This document shows, one piece after another, positions 8,742 through 17,463 of a DNA stretch of 64,000 bases. The stretch covers positions 62,001 to 126,000 of the forward strand of contig NZ_LT594324.1 in assembly GCF_900089605.1 (NCBI RefSeq), written 5' to 3'. The notes under the pieces are model-generated. The model did not search any database. It had not been told where the DNA came from and saw only the letters and a list, made by a program, of their open reading frames with translations. This DNA is from Micromonospora narathiwatensis (GTDB lineage: Bacteria; Actinomycetota; Actinomycetes; Mycobacteriales; Micromonosporaceae). Position 1 is the first letter of the stretch. Every line of letters starts with the position of its first letter. Both the position numbers and the translations under genes were made by a program.

Positions 8742-9751
8742 GCGTCCACCTCCCGGTTCTCGCGCGCGTCGAGGTCGATCACCACATCGTCCGCACCGGC
8801 CGGTGGCGTCCCCGACCCGTCCACCTGGCGCGGCAGGTGCGGGGTGGTGCCGGTCAGCTCCAGGAAGACGCTCTCCAGATCCGGGCGGAGCGGGATCAGC
8901 TCGCGTACCCAGAGCCCCTGCTCGCCCAGCGTGCGGCTGATCAGTTCCGGCTCGTCGACCCCGGCGACCACCAGGTGGCCGGGGTGGGCGGTGACCGACA
9001 GGCCGGCCCGCCCCAACAGCTCCACGGCCCGCTCCGGCTCGGCCACCCGGACCTGCCACTCGTGCTGGTCGAAGCCGGCCAGCACGTCGTCCACCCGGCC
9101 GTGCGCCACTCGCTGGCCCCGGCTGATGATCGTCACGTGGTCGCAGATGAGCTGGATCTCGGCCAGGATGTGGCTGGAGAGCAGCACGGTCACCCCGGCC
9201 GCGGCCAGCGACCGCACCAGGTCCCGCATCTCCCGGATGCCGGCCGGGTCCAGGCCGTTCGCCGGCTCGTCGAGAATCAGCAGCTCCGGCTGCTTCAACA
9301 GCGCCGAGGCCACCGCCAGCCGCTGCTTCATGCCCAGCGAGTAGCCCTTCACCCGCTCCTCGCTGCGGTCCCGCAGGCCGACCTGGTCCAGCACCTCGTC
9401 GATGCGGCTGGTGGGCACACCCCCGGCCAGGGCCAGCAGCCGCAGCGTACGGCGGGCGGTGAAGTTGCCGAAGAACTGCGGGCTCTCCACGATCGCGCCG
9501 ACCCGCCCCGCCACCTCGGGCAGGCGGTCGGGCGACTCGGCCCCGAGCACGCTCATCCGGCCGCCGTCGGCCCGGACCAGCCCGAGCAGGGCGCGCAGGG
9601 TGGTGGTCTTGCCCGAGCCGTTCGGCCCGAGGAACCCGTGCACCTGTCCGGCCTCGACCAACAGGTCGAAGCCGTCCACGGCGACCCGGCGCCCCTGGCG
9701 CAGGGTGTGGAACGTCTTTCGGAGACCGGAGATCTCGATGACCGCGCTCAT
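8738..9751 (-). CDS. ABC transporter ATP-binding protein
   Basis: 337 aa. Walker A GPNGSGKTTT, Q-loop SPQFFGN, ABC signature YSLGMKQRLA, Walker B LLILDEPANGLDP and H-loop SSHI are all present, in the CcmA/drug-exporter style, with a C-terminal regulatory extension of about 110 residues. The ATG at 9751 (MSAVIEISGLRKTF) is the natural start; the reading frame continues upstream only as antisense of the neighbouring gene. It is the first gene of the two-gene exporter operon. Confidence 0.93.
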   Translation of the reverse strand: MSAVIEISGLRKTFHTLRQGRRVAVDGFDLLVEAGQVHGFLGPNGSGKTTTLRALLGLVRADGGRMSVLGAESPDRLPEVAGRVGAIVESPQFFGNFTARRTLRLLALAGGVPTSRIDEVLDQVGLRDRSEERVKGYSLGMKQRLAVASALLKQPELLILDEPANGLDPAGIREMRDLVRSLAAAGVTVLLSSHILAEIQLICDHVTIISRGQRVAHGRVDDVLAGFDQHEWQVRVAEPERAVELLGRAGLSVTAHPGHLVVAGVDEPELISRTLGEQGLWVRELIPLRPDLESVFLELTGTTPHLPRQVDGSGTPPAGADDVVIDLDARENREVDA

Positions 9752-9883
9752 CCGCGCGGCTCCGGGCAGCAGTCGGGCATGAACCGTCCTCGGGTAATGG
9801 TGACCAACGACACGGCGCCCCACCATATGGCGGCGGCGCCGCCCGTGGGGGGCAACCCGCGGGCTGCGTGGTTGGATGGACCG

Positions 9884-10678
9884 GTGACTGGTGACCTTGA
9901 TCTGGTGGTCAGCCTCGACGGGGTCGGCGTCAAGCGCTCCGGCACCGCGCTGCTGCACGACATCGACTGGCAGGTCGAGCTGGACGAACGCTGGGTGGTG
10001 CTGGGCCCGAACGGCGCCGGCAAGACCACCCTGCTCAACCTGGCCGCCGGCCGGCTGTATCCGACCACCGGCACCGCGCACGTCCTCGGCGAGCGGATCG
10101 GCCGCACCGACATCAACGAGCTGCAGACGCGGATCGGCCTCTCCACCGCCACGTTGGCCGAGCGGATCCCCGCCGACGAGCGGGTCGCCGACGTCGTGGT
10201 CACCGCGGCCTGGTCGGTGATCGGCCGCTGGCGGGAGAGCTACGACCGCGTCGACGAGGCGCGCGCCCACGCGCTGCTCGGCCAGCTCGGCGTCGGCCAC
10301 CTCGCGGACCGGCCGTACGGCACGCTGTCCGAGGGGGAACGCAAACGGGTGCAGATCTCCCGGGCCCTGATGACCGACCCGGAGCTGATGCTTCTCGACG
10401 AGCCCGCCGCCGGGCTCGACCTCGGCGGGCGCGAGGACCTGGTCGCCCGGCTCGCCGAGCTGGCGTACGACCCGGACGCGCCGGCCATGGTGCTGGTCAC
10501 CCACCACGTCGAGGAGATCCCACCCGGCTTCACCCACGCACTGCTGCTGCGCGAGGGCGGCGTGATGGCGCAGGGACTGCTCGCCGACACGCTCACCGCC
10601 GACAACCTGTCCAAGACCTTCGGCCTGCCCCTGGTCGTCGAGCGCTCCGGCGACCGCTGGACCGCCCGCGCCGCCTGA
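9884..10678 (+). CDS. ABC transporter ATP-binding protein (stand-alone)
   Basis: 264 aa. Walker A GPNGAGKTTLL, signature YGTLSEGERKRVQ, Walker B LMLLDEPAAGLDLGG and switch THHVEEIP are present. The order and the LSEGE signature resemble the YlmA/ModF-like soluble ATPases that lack a partner permease. No permease gene is adjacent, and the next gene is a ribokinase 17 bases downstream, so the partner or function is unknown. Start: GTG at 9884; the reading frame extends further 5' but that part is a shadow of the exporter operon. Confidence 0.88.
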   Translation: MTGDLDLVVSLDGVGVKRSGTALLHDIDWQVELDERWVVLGPNGAGKTTLLNLAAGRLYPTTGTAHVLGERIGRTDINELQTRIGLSTATLAERIPADERVADVVVTAAWSVIGRWRESYDRVDEARAHALLGQLGVGHLADRPYGTLSEGERKRVQISRALMTDPELMLLDEPAAGLDLGGREDLVARLAELAYDPDAPAMVLVTHHVEEIPPGFTHALLLREGGVMAQGLLADTLTADNLSKTFGLPLVVERSGDRWTARAA

Positions 10679-10695
10679 TCCGAGGAGAGACCAGC

Positions 10696-11595
10696 GTGCC
10701 GCAGACCCGGGTCGCCGTGGTGGGCAGCGCCAACATGGACGTGGTCGGCACCACCGCCGCGCTGCCCCGTCCCGGCGAGACCGTGCTGGGCAGCGACTTC
10801 GTGATGGTGCCCGGCGGCAAGGGCGCCAACCAGGCCATCGCGGCGGTCCGGGCCGGCGCGTCCTGCGCCTTCCTCGGCGCGATCGGCTCGGATGCCTTCG
10901 GGGTCACCCTCAAGGCCCGGATCACCGCCGCCGGGGTCGACACCAGCCAGCTCCGGGTGGTCTACGGGTCCTCCGGCGTCGCCCTGGTCATGGTCAACGC
11001 GACGGGCGAGAACGCCATCCTGGTGGTCCCCGGCGCCAACAGCGCGTTCACCGGCCTCACCGAGGGCGAGCTGCACGCCGTACGCGAGGCGGACGTGCTG
11101 GTCGCCCAGCTGGAGGTGCCGGTCGAGACGGTGACCGAGGCGGCGGTGGCGGCCCGGGCGGCCGGCACCCGGGTGGTGCTCAACGCGGCGCCCGCCCGGC
11201 CGGTGCCGGCGGAGCTGCTCGCCGCGGTGGACCTGCTGGTGGTCAACGAGACCGAGGCCCGCACGCTCACCGGCCGGGGCCGGGACGCGCCGGAGGCGCT
11301 GCTCGACCTGGTGCCCCGGGCGGTGCTCACCCTCGGCGCCGAGGGAGCCCGGTACGTCGACCGGGACGGGACCTCGGTGCACGTCCCGGCGGTGAAGGTC
11401 GACGTGGTGGACTCCACCGCGGCCGGGGACGCCTTCACCGCCGCCCTCGCGGTGGCCTGGGGCGAGGGGCGGGAGTTGCTCGACGCGGTGTGCTGGGCGG
11501 CGGCGGCCGGTGCCGCCTGCGCCCGCCGGCTCGGCGCCTCGGTGGCGCTGCCCCGCCGGATCGAGATCGACGAGCTGTACGTCGCGCCCTCCTGA
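10696..11595 (+). CDS. rbsK: Ribokinase-type PfkB carbohydrate kinase
   Basis: 299 aa. The N-terminal PfkB motif GGKGANQAIAAVRAG (substrate binding) and the C-terminal DSTAAGDAFTAALAVA with the catalytic Asp and anion hole match ribokinase, which phosphorylates D-ribose at O5. NETEA is also conserved. The GTG start has GAGGAGAG about 9 bases upstream. No ribose transporter is near, so another pentose or nucleoside-derived sugar cannot be excluded. It directly follows the soluble ABC ATPase and may share its transcript. Confidence 0.88.
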   Translation: MPQTRVAVVGSANMDVVGTTAALPRPGETVLGSDFVMVPGGKGANQAIAAVRAGASCAFLGAIGSDAFGVTLKARITAAGVDTSQLRVVYGSSGVALVMVNATGENAILVVPGANSAFTGLTEGELHAVREADVLVAQLEVPVETVTEAAVAARAAGTRVVLNAAPARPVPAELLAAVDLLVVNETEARTLTGRGRDAPEALLDLVPRAVLTLGAEGARYVDRDGTSVHVPAVKVDVVDSTAAGDAFTAALAVAWGEGRELLDAVCWAAAAGAACARRLGASVALPRRIEIDELYVAPS

Positions 11596-11600
11596 CCGGC

Positions 11601-12569
11601 TCAGGCCGGGCCGGCCCGAAACGCCCGCCGATACGCCGACGGCGAGGTCCGCATCGCCCGGCCGAAGTGGTGCCGGTAGGTGACCGGGCTGTCGAAGCCG
11701 ACCGCCGCCGCGATCTGCGCGACCGGGGCGTCGGTCGTCTCCAGCAGGGCCAGGCTGGCCCGAACCCGCTGGTCGATCAGCCACCGGATCGGGCTGGTGC
11801 CGGTGGCCCGGGCGAAATGTCGCAGGTAGCTGCGGGCCGACAGGTGGGCCTGCCGGGCCAGCGCCGCGACGGTCAGCGGCTCGGTGAGGTTTCGTACCGC
11901 CCAGGCCATGCTGGCCGCGATCCGGTCGTCGTCCGGGTCGACGCTCACCGGCGCCTCGATGAACTGGGCCTGCCCGCCGTCCCGTTGCGGCGGAATCACC
12001 AGCCGGCGGGCGACCGCGTTGGCCACCGCAGCGCCGAAGTCGCGGCGTACCACGTGCACGCAGAGGTCCAGCCCAGCGGCGCTGCCCGCGCTGGTGAGGA
12101 TGTCGCCGTCGTCGAGGTAGAGCACGTCCGGGTCGACGGTGACCGCCGGGTGCCGGCGGGCCAGCAGGTCGGCGTACCGCCAGTGGGTGGTGGCCCGGCG
12201 GCCGTCGAGCAGGCCCGCACCGGCCAGGGCGAACGCGCCGGAGCAGATCGACATCAGCCGGGCGCCCCGATGGTGCGCCCGGCGCAGCGCGGCCACCAGC
12301 GCCGGCGACGGGTCGACGGTCACGTCCGGCACCCCGGGCACGATCACCGTGCCCGCCCCGGCCAGCGCCGCCAGGCCGTACGGGGTGTGCAGGGCGGCGC
12401 CGCCGACCACCGGCACCGGCCCGGGCAGCTCCGTGCAGACGGTGAGCCGGTACCAGTCGACTCCCAGCTCGGGCCGGGGCAGCCCGAACACCTCGGTGAC
12501 GATGCCGGTCTCGAACACCGACATCCCCGGGTACGCGAGCACCGCCACGGTCCGGTCGACGGGAGGCAT
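11601..12569 (-). CDS. GlxA-type AraC family regulator with DJ-1/PfpI domain
   Basis: 322 aa. The N-terminal DJ-1/PfpI-like domain (VAVLAYPGMSVFETGIVTEV; SICSGAFALAGAGLL has the elbow Cys) is followed by an AraC DNA-binding region with two helix-turn-helices (LARQAHLSARSYLRHFARATG; IAAAVGFDSPVTYRHHF). A -10 like TAACAT lies six bases before the ATG, so the mRNA is probably leaderless. It is divergent from a rhodanese gene 71 bases away and is the obvious candidate regulator for it. Confidence 0.92.
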   Translation of the reverse strand: MPPVDRTVAVLAYPGMSVFETGIVTEVFGLPRPELGVDWYRLTVCTELPGPVPVVGGAALHTPYGLAALAGAGTVIVPGVPDVTVDPSPALVAALRRAHHRGARLMSICSGAFALAGAGLLDGRRATTHWRYADLLARRHPAVTVDPDVLYLDDGDILTSAGSAAGLDLCVHVVRRDFGAAVANAVARRLVIPPQRDGGQAQFIEAPVSVDPDDDRIAASMAWAVRNLTEPLTVAALARQAHLSARSYLRHFARATGTSPIRWLIDQRVRASLALLETTDAPVAQIAAAVGFDSPVTYRHHFGRAMRTSPSAYRRAFRAGPA

Positions 12570-12640
12570 GGCGGGATGTTAGCGAAGGACGGCGATCCTG
12601 CCACTCCCGCCGGGGTCCGGGGCGGCTCAGGATCGGGGGC

Positions 12641-13093
12641 ATGATCTTCTCTACACCGCCGGCCGACCCGGCGACCGCCGCCGCTCACTTCGGCGCCCGG
12701 CTCAGCGTCGAGACCGACGTCAGCGACGTGCACGCCGCCCTCGAAGCGGGCACGCCGGGGCTGGTCGTGGTCGACTCACGGGGCGTCGCGGCGTGGCAGC
12801 AGGGACACCTGCCGGGCGCGCTGCATCTGCCCACCGCCGAGATCGCGGCCCGGGCCGCCGAGCTGGTGCCCGCCGGGACGATGGTGGTGACGTACTGCTG
12901 GGGACCGGGATGCAACGGCGCCACGCGGGCGGCGCTGGAGTTCGCCCGGCTGGGCCGGCCGGTCAAGGAGATGATCGGCGGCTTCGAGTACTGGGTCCGG
13001 GAGGGGCTGCCGGTGGTCACCGCGACGGGGACGGTCCGCCGCCGAGTGGACGAGCTGACCGCCGTGCGCGCAACCGTGGCCTGCGACTGCTGA
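12641..13093 (+). CDS. Rhodanese-like sulfurtransferase
   Basis: 150 aa, a single rhodanese domain. The active-site loop is YCWGPGCNGATRAA, with the catalytic Cys in WGPGCNG, preceded by VVDSRGVAAWQQGHLPGALHLP, which is the conserved CH2A-like segment. Rhodaneses move sulfane sulfur between thiosulfate or persulfides and acceptors. An unusual CDC ending closes the protein (TVACDC). The gene is divergent from the GlxA-type regulator, and such pairs are common in actinobacteria. Confidence 0.88.
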   Translation: MIFSTPPADPATAAAHFGARLSVETDVSDVHAALEAGTPGLVVVDSRGVAAWQQGHLPGALHLPTAEIAARAAELVPAGTMVVTYCWGPGCNGATRAALEFARLGRPVKEMIGGFEYWVREGLPVVTATGTVRRRVDELTAVRATVACDC

Positions 13094-13100
13094 GAGCCGG

Positions 13101-13583
13101 TCAGCGGTGCTCGCTCTGCTGCTCGACGGCCCGTTGCACGGCCCGGTAGATCTGGCCGAACCGTAACGCGTCGGGGGTGCGCAGCAGCATCACCTCTCGG
13201 CCGTGGTGCTGCACCCACAGCTCGTGCACCCGGCTGCCCCGCTCGTAGGAGCGGTCCAGCCAACCGAGCGGCAGCTCCAGGAACGGGGTCAGCGCCAGCC
13301 CGACGACCACGAACGCGGCCAGGATCACCACCGCCAGCTTCCAGTCGCCCCGGTCCTGCGCGGCCCAGGCCAGCGAGAGCACACAGACCAGCGCCGCGAG
13401 CGGCGGCAGCGACAGCAGCAGAACCAGCACGCCCCGGCCGAGGACCCGGGACCGGACGGCCATGGTCGTCGCGCCGCGGGCGTGCCAGACGTACGTCACG
13501 TCGGCGATGGCGACGACGTGCCCGCCGGCGTGGATCGATTCGGAGGTGACCTGTACCGCGTCGTCCCGGTAATAGAGGGTCAT
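13101..13583 (-). CDS. DUF6232-like membrane protein, copy 1
   Basis: 160 aa. The N-terminal beta-rich segment (YYRDDAVQVTSESIHAGG... VTYVWHARG) is followed by two membrane spans at about residues 50-72 and 82-104 and a C-terminal cytosolic segment containing LDRSYERGSRVHELWVQHHG and [14 protein letters not shown]. It is clearly paralogous to the gene at 14300-14821. ATG 13583 is chosen because TAGGCT lies five bases upstream, which would give a leaderless mRNA. Function unknown. Confidence 0.78.
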   Translation of the reverse strand: MTLYYRDDAVQVTSESIHAGGHVVAIADVTYVWHARGATTMAVRSRVLGRGVLVLLLSLPPLAALVCVLSLAWAAQDRGDWKLAVVILAAFVVVGLALTPFLELPLGWLDRSYERGSRVHELWVQHHGREVMLLRTPDALRFGQIYRAVQRAVEQQSEHR

Positions 13584-13671
13584 CACTTAGCCTAACCATC
13601 CGGGTTCAAGGTGGACGATGCCCGCGATGTCCAGTGGCGCGAATGCCGTGCGCACCGAGATGGGTGGGCAC

Positions 13672-13686
13672 CGCCTTTGGAGCTGA
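13672..13686 (-). repeat. Upstream element, copy 1 (TCAGCTCCAAAGGCG)
   Basis: On the minus strand this 15-mer lies about 90 bases upstream of the DUF6232-like start and differs at one base from a copy at 13822-13836 facing the opposite gene. The two copies form an inverted pair in the 345-base gap 13584-13928. Confidence 0.55.
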
Positions 13687-13746
13687 ATCGTCTGCGCTAT
13701 CGCCGCGGTTCGCCCCGCACGGTCCGGCACGCTCCACCCCGCCGGC

Positions 13747-13797
13747 CGCTCGGCCGGGACCGCTCGGCCGGGACCGCTCGGCCGGGACCGCTCGGGC
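13747..13797. repeat. 14-bp tandem repeat, about 3.5 copies
   Basis: Unit CGCTCGGCCGGGAC repeated exactly at 13747, 13761 and 13775, with a partial fourth copy from 13789. It sits in the middle of the divergent intergenic region and has no coding signal. Confidence 0.85.
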
Positions 13798-13821
13798 CCG
13801 CACGCCGATTTGTTTGCGATA

Positions 13822-13836
13822 TCAGTTCCAAAGGCG
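13822..13836 (+). repeat. Upstream element, copy 2 (TCAGTTCCAAAGGCG)
   Basis: Lies 93 bases before the SnoaL-like ATG. It matches copy 1 at 14 of 15 bases in the opposite orientation, so each copy faces the gene on its side. Confidence 0.55.
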
Positions 13837-13928
13837 CTGTACGGGAGTGGCGGTGGTCGGCCGGGCTGACCGGTGCCCAGGTCCTTGCCGGGCGGCGGGG
13901 AAGGGCCGGTCCCGGTAGCGTCCCGGGC

Positions 13929-14354
13929 ATGGCGGACCGGGATGGGGCGGACACCACCGAGCCGGAGCGCAATGTCGCGGTGGTCCGGCGTTACCTGCGG
14001 ACGTTCGTCACCAAGGACCTGGCCGAGTTGGCCGAGGTGGTCGCCGGGGACGTGGCGATCTACGGTTCCGGCGCGGCGGTGCGCGGGCGGCACCACGTCG
14101 AGGCGGCGATCTCCGCACCCGGGCTGACCGTCCTCCGCCAGGAGATCCAGGAGATCTTCGCGGCGGAGGACCGGGTGGTCGTCTCGTTGGCGCAGACGTA
14201 CCGGCGGGAAGCGACCGGGGCCACGACGGTGCAGAGCGCCTGCAAGATGTACCGCCTCGCCGACGGGCGGATCGTTCAGTTCTGGGGCGAGCAGGACACC
14301 TACGGCCTGCTGCGCGGCCTCGGTCTGCTGCCGGACGAGCCGATCGCGTTCTGA
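13929..14354 (+). CDS. SnoaL/NTF2-like fold protein
   Basis: 141 aa. A helix (ERNVAVVRRYLRTFVTKDLAEL) followed by a beta-rich body (VAGDVAIYGSGAAVRGRHHVEAAI; EEDRV-type strand VVSLAQTYRREATG; KMYRLADGRIVQFWGEQD) matches SnoaL-like polyketide cyclase/ketosteroid isomerase-type domains, which bind small hydrophobic ligands. A TAGCGT -10 box lies seven bases before the ATG, suggesting leaderless expression. The 3' end overlaps the converging DUF6232-like gene by 55 bases. The ligand is not predictable. Confidence 0.75.
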   Translation: MADRDGADTTEPERNVAVVRRYLRTFVTKDLAELAEVVAGDVAIYGSGAAVRGRHHVEAAISAPGLTVLRQEIQEIFAAEDRVVVSLAQTYRREATGATTVQSACKMYRLADGRIVQFWGEQDTYGLLRGLGLLPDEPIAF

Positions 14355-14821
14355 GCCGGTGACGACGCCTGGGCGCGTTCCATCGCCCGCTGCACCGCCC
14401 GGTAGATCTGGCCGAAGCGCAGCGCGTCGCCGGTACGCAGCAGCCGCACCGGCCGGCCCCGCCAGCGCGCCCACATCTCCAACTCCCGGCTGCCCCGGGC
14501 GTACGACCGGTCGAGGCGCTCGAACAGAACGTCGGCGAGCGGCCCGGCCCCGAGGCCGACCAGCACGGACGCCCCGACGACGGCGACGGTGACCACGGGG
14601 GAGAGGTGCAGCCGGAGCGCGATTCCGACGCCGAGCGCGGCGGCCACCAGCGGCCCGGCGAGGGCCACGCCGATCGCGCCCCGGCCGGCGAGCACCCGCC
14701 AGGAGCGGGCGCCCCGCCGGTGCCACACCAGGCCCAGTTCCGCCAGCGGATAGGACCGCCCGTCCACCCGGACGGCGGCGGAGGTCACCTGCACCGACCG
14801 GTCCTCGTAGTAGGTGATCAT
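14300..14821 (-). CDS. DUF6232-like membrane protein, copy 2
   Basis: 173 aa, paralogous to the protein encoded at 13101-13583: same N-terminus ([24 protein letters not shown]), two membrane spans (about residues 46-66 and 76-98) and the C-terminal [20 protein letters not shown] plus [16 protein letters not shown]. It carries a 25-residue Ser/Pro/Arg tail lying antisense to the SnoaL-like gene end. GGAG and GAGG purine runs precede the ATG. Divergent from the enoyl-CoA hydratase gene. Function unknown. Confidence 0.78.
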   Translation of the reverse strand: MITYYEDRSVQVTSAAVRVDGRSYPLAELGLVWHRRGARSWRVLAGRGAIGVALAGPLVAAALGVGIALRLHLSPVVTVAVVGASVLVGLGAGPLADVLFERLDRSYARGSRELEMWARWRGRPVRLLRTGDALRFGQIYRAVQRAMERAQASSPAQNAIGSSGSRPRPRSRP

Positions 14822-14919
14822 GGCCTCACTCCGGGTGTCGCGGCGGACACCATACTGTCTACCCCAACGAGCCGGGTCGTAAGGTTGGCACGCGACTTCG
14901 ACGAGGAAGTGAGGGCAGC

Positions 14920-15693
14920 GTGGGCGAGTTCGTCAGGCTGGAAGTGAAGGACGGCATCGGCACCATCCGGCTGGAGCGGCCGCCGATGAACGCGCTCAAC
15001 ACGCAGGTGCAGGAGGAGTTGCGGGCCGCGGCGACCGCCGCCACCGCCGACGCCGAGGTCCGCGCCGTCATCGTGTACGGCGGGGAGAAGGTCTTCGCCG
15101 CCGGCGCGGACATCAAGGAGATGGCCGACATGTCCTACGTGGACATGGCCGACCGGGCCGCCGACCTCTCCAGCGCCCTGGGCGCGATCGCCCGGATCCC
15201 GAAGCCGGTGGTCGCCGCGATCACCGGGTACGCCCTGGGCGGCGGCTGCGAGCTGGCCCTGGCCTGCGACTGGCGGGTGGTGGCCGAGGACGCCAGGCTC
15301 GGCCAGCCGGAGATCAAGCTCGGCATCATCCCGGGCGCCGGCGGCACCCAGCGGCTGGCCCGCCTGGTCGGCCCGGCGCGCGCCAAGGACCTGATCATGA
15401 CGGGCCGGATGGTCGACGCGCAGGAGGCGCTGCGCATCGGGCTCGCCGACCGGGTGGTCCCGGCCGCCGAGGTCTACGACGCCGCGGTGGCGCTGGTGAG
15501 GCCGTTCCTGACCGGTCCGGCGCAGGCGCTGCGGGCCGCCAAGCTGGCCGTCGACGGCGGTCTGGACATGGACCTCAACTCGGGCCTCGCCTGGGAGAGC
15601 CAGCTCTTCGCGGCGCTCTTCGCCACCGACGACCGGCGCGAGGGCATGGCCGCGTTCGTCGAGAAGCGTAAGCCGGACTTCACCGGCCGCTGA
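14920..15693 (+). CDS. Enoyl-CoA hydratase/isomerase family protein
   Basis: 257 aa, full-length crotonase fold. The oxyanion-hole segments [15 protein letters not shown] and [16 protein letters not shown] are present, and [19 protein letters not shown] holds the two catalytic glutamates region typical of hydratases (E in PEIKLG), so it most likely hydrates trans-2-enoyl-CoA in beta-oxidation. The GTG start has GAGGG about 6 bases upstream. It is followed by a terminator-like hairpin, so the adjacent TPP enzyme is probably transcribed separately. Confidence 0.92.
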   Translation: MGEFVRLEVKDGIGTIRLERPPMNALNTQVQEELRAAATAATADAEVRAVIVYGGEKVFAAGADIKEMADMSYVDMADRAADLSSALGAIARIPKPVVAAITGYALGGGCELALACDWRVVAEDARLGQPEIKLGIIPGAGGTQRLARLVGPARAKDLIMTGRMVDAQEALRIGLADRVVPAAEVYDAAVALVRPFLTGPAQALRAAKLAVDGGLDMDLNSGLAWESQLFAALFATDDRREGMAAFVEKRKPDFTGR

Positions 15694-15702
15694 TCCGCCG
15701 TC

Positions 15703-15733
15703 CGGGTCGGCGGCGCACCCCGCCGCCGGCCCG
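15703..15733 (+). terminator. Hairpin after the enoyl-CoA hydratase gene
   Basis: A 13-bp stem with one mismatch (CGGGTCGGCGGCG/CGCCGCCGGCCCG), loop CACCC, starting 10 bases past the stop codon. Confidence 0.6.
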
Positions 15734-15801
15734 AGGGCGGTTCCCATTCTGCCTACCGGCCAGTAACGTGTGACTCCGGTCCTGGGACGAGGGGAGTCGC
15801 G

Positions 15802-17424
15802 ATGACGGAACGGGTCGAGGGGCACGGCGGCGAACTGGCGCTGGCGGCGCTGCGCGCGCACGGCGTACGGGAGATGTTCACCCTCTCCGGCGGGCACGTC
15901 TTCCCGCTCTACGACGCCGCGCACAAGACCGGCTTCCCGATCTACGACGTCCGGCACGAGCAGTCCGCCGTCTTCGCCGCCGAGGCGGTGGCGAAGCTCC
16001 AGCGCCGCCCCGGCCTGGCCGTGCTCACCGCCGGCCCCGGCGTCACCAACGGTGTCTCCGGCCTGACCAGCGCGTTCTTCAACGCCTCCCCGGTGCTGGT
16101 GCTCGGCGGGCGGGCCCCGCAGTTCCGCTGGGGCTCCGGCAGCCTCCAGGAGCTGGACCACCTGCCGCTGGTCGCCCCGGTCACCAAGCACGCCGAGACG
16201 GTCTTCAGCGCCGACGACATCCCGCGTGCGGTCACCGCCGCGCTCACCGCGGCGCGCACCCCGCACCGCGGCCCGGCCTTCCTCGACCTCCCCCTCGAAG
16301 CGGTCTTCTCCGCCGGCGACGCCGACCTGCCGGCCGTCACCCCGATCGAACCGATCGAGGCCGACCCGGACGAGGTCGCGAAGGCCGCCGGGCTGATCGC
16401 CGGCGCGTCCCGGCCGGTGGTCATCGCCGGCTCCGACGTGTACGCGGGCGACGCAGTCGACGCCCTGCGCGCTGCCGCCGAGTCGCTCCAGGCGCCGGTC
16501 TTCACCAACGGCATGGGTCGGGGCGCGCTGCCCCCGGCTCACCCGCTCGCCTTCGCCAAAGCCCGCCGGGTCGCCCTCAAGGGCGCCGACGTGGTCGTGG
16601 TGGTCGGCACCCCGCTGGACTTCCGGCTCGGCTTCGGCGACTTCGGCGACGCGCGGGTCGTGCACGTCGTCGACGCGCCCAGCCAGCGCGCCGGGCACGT
16701 CCAGCCGGCCGCCAGCCCCGCCGGCGACCTGCGGCTCATCCTCACCGCCTTCGCCGAGCACCCCGGCGACCGGGCCGACCACGCCGACTGGATCGCCCAG
16801 CTGCGTACCGCCGAGGACGCCGCGAAGGCCCGCGACGCCGAGGAGATGGCCGCCGAGACGGACCCGATCCGGCCGGCCCGGGTCTACGGCGAGCTGCGCA
16901 GGGTGCTCGCCGCCGACGCGATCACCATCGGCGACGGCGGCGACTTCGTCTCGTACGCCGGAAAGTACCTGGAGCCGGCGCAGCCGGGCACCTGGCTCGA
17001 CCCCGGCCCGTACGGCTGCCTCGGCACCGGCATGGGCTACGCGATGGGGGCCCGGGTGACCCACCCCGACCGGCAGGTCTGCGTGCTGATGGGCGACGGC
17101 GCGGCCGGCTTCTCGCTGATGGACGTGGAGTCCCTGGTCCGGCAGCAGCTCCCCGTGGTGATCGTGGTCGGCAACAACGGCATCTGGGGCCTGGAGAAGC
17201 ACCCGATGCGGGCCATGTACGGCTACGACGTGGCCGCCGACCTCCAGCCCGGCCTGCGCTACGACCGGGTGGTCGAGGCGCTCGGCGGTGCGGGCGAGAC
17301 GGTGGAGAAGGCCGCCGAACTCGGTCCGGCCCTGGGCCGCGCCTTCGACGCCGGAGTGCCGTACCTGGTCAACGTGCTCACCGACCCGGCGGACGCGTAC
17401 CCCCGGTCGTCGAACCTGGCCTGA
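15802..17424 (+). CDS. IlvG-like thiamine-pyrophosphate enzyme
   Basis: 540 aa. Three acetolactate-synthase-fold domains: the PYR domain with the TPP-activating Glu (VRHEQSAVFAAEAVAK), a central domain, and the PP domain with LMGDGAAGFSLMDVE to VVGNNGIWGLEKHP, the GDG-(~27)-NN metal/TPP site. The wording (FTLSGGHVFPLYD, RWGSGSLQELDHLP, PYGCLGTGMGYAMG) strongly resembles my recollection of mycobacterial IlvG (Rv1820), an acetolactate synthase-like protein; 2-hydroxyacyl-CoA lyase activity is an alternative. It lacks a regulatory subunit neighbour and differs clearly from the true IlvB at 61400. Confidence 0.88.
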   Translation: MTERVEGHGGELALAALRAHGVREMFTLSGGHVFPLYDAAHKTGFPIYDVRHEQSAVFAAEAVAKLQRRPGLAVLTAGPGVTNGVSGLTSAFFNASPVLVLGGRAPQFRWGSGSLQELDHLPLVAPVTKHAETVFSADDIPRAVTAALTAARTPHRGPAFLDLPLEAVFSAGDADLPAVTPIEPIEADPDEVAKAAGLIAGASRPVVIAGSDVYAGDAVDALRAAAESLQAPVFTNGMGRGALPPAHPLAFAKARRVALKGADVVVVVGTPLDFRLGFGDFGDARVVHVVDAPSQRAGHVQPAASPAGDLRLILTAFAEHPGDRADHADWIAQLRTAEDAAKARDAEEMAAETDPIRPARVYGELRRVLAADAITIGDGGDFVSYAGKYLEPAQPGTWLDPGPYGCLGTGMGYAMGARVTHPDRQVCVLMGDGAAGFSLMDVESLVRQQLPVVIVVGNNGIWGLEKHPMRAMYGYDVAADLQPGLRYDRVVEALGGAGETVEKAAELGPALGRAFDAGVPYLVNVLTDPADAYPRSSNLA

Positions 17425-17463
17425 CGACCAGGGCGACGCCCGGCCCGCGCCCGGCGGCCGTGC

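Noticed and set aside
8742..10537. 5' extension of the ABC ATPase frame
   Set aside because: Runs antisense to the plus-strand ABC ATPase gene; the natural ATG is at 9751.
13747..13797. 14-bp tandem repeat considered as CRISPR
   Set aside because: Units are contiguous without spacers.
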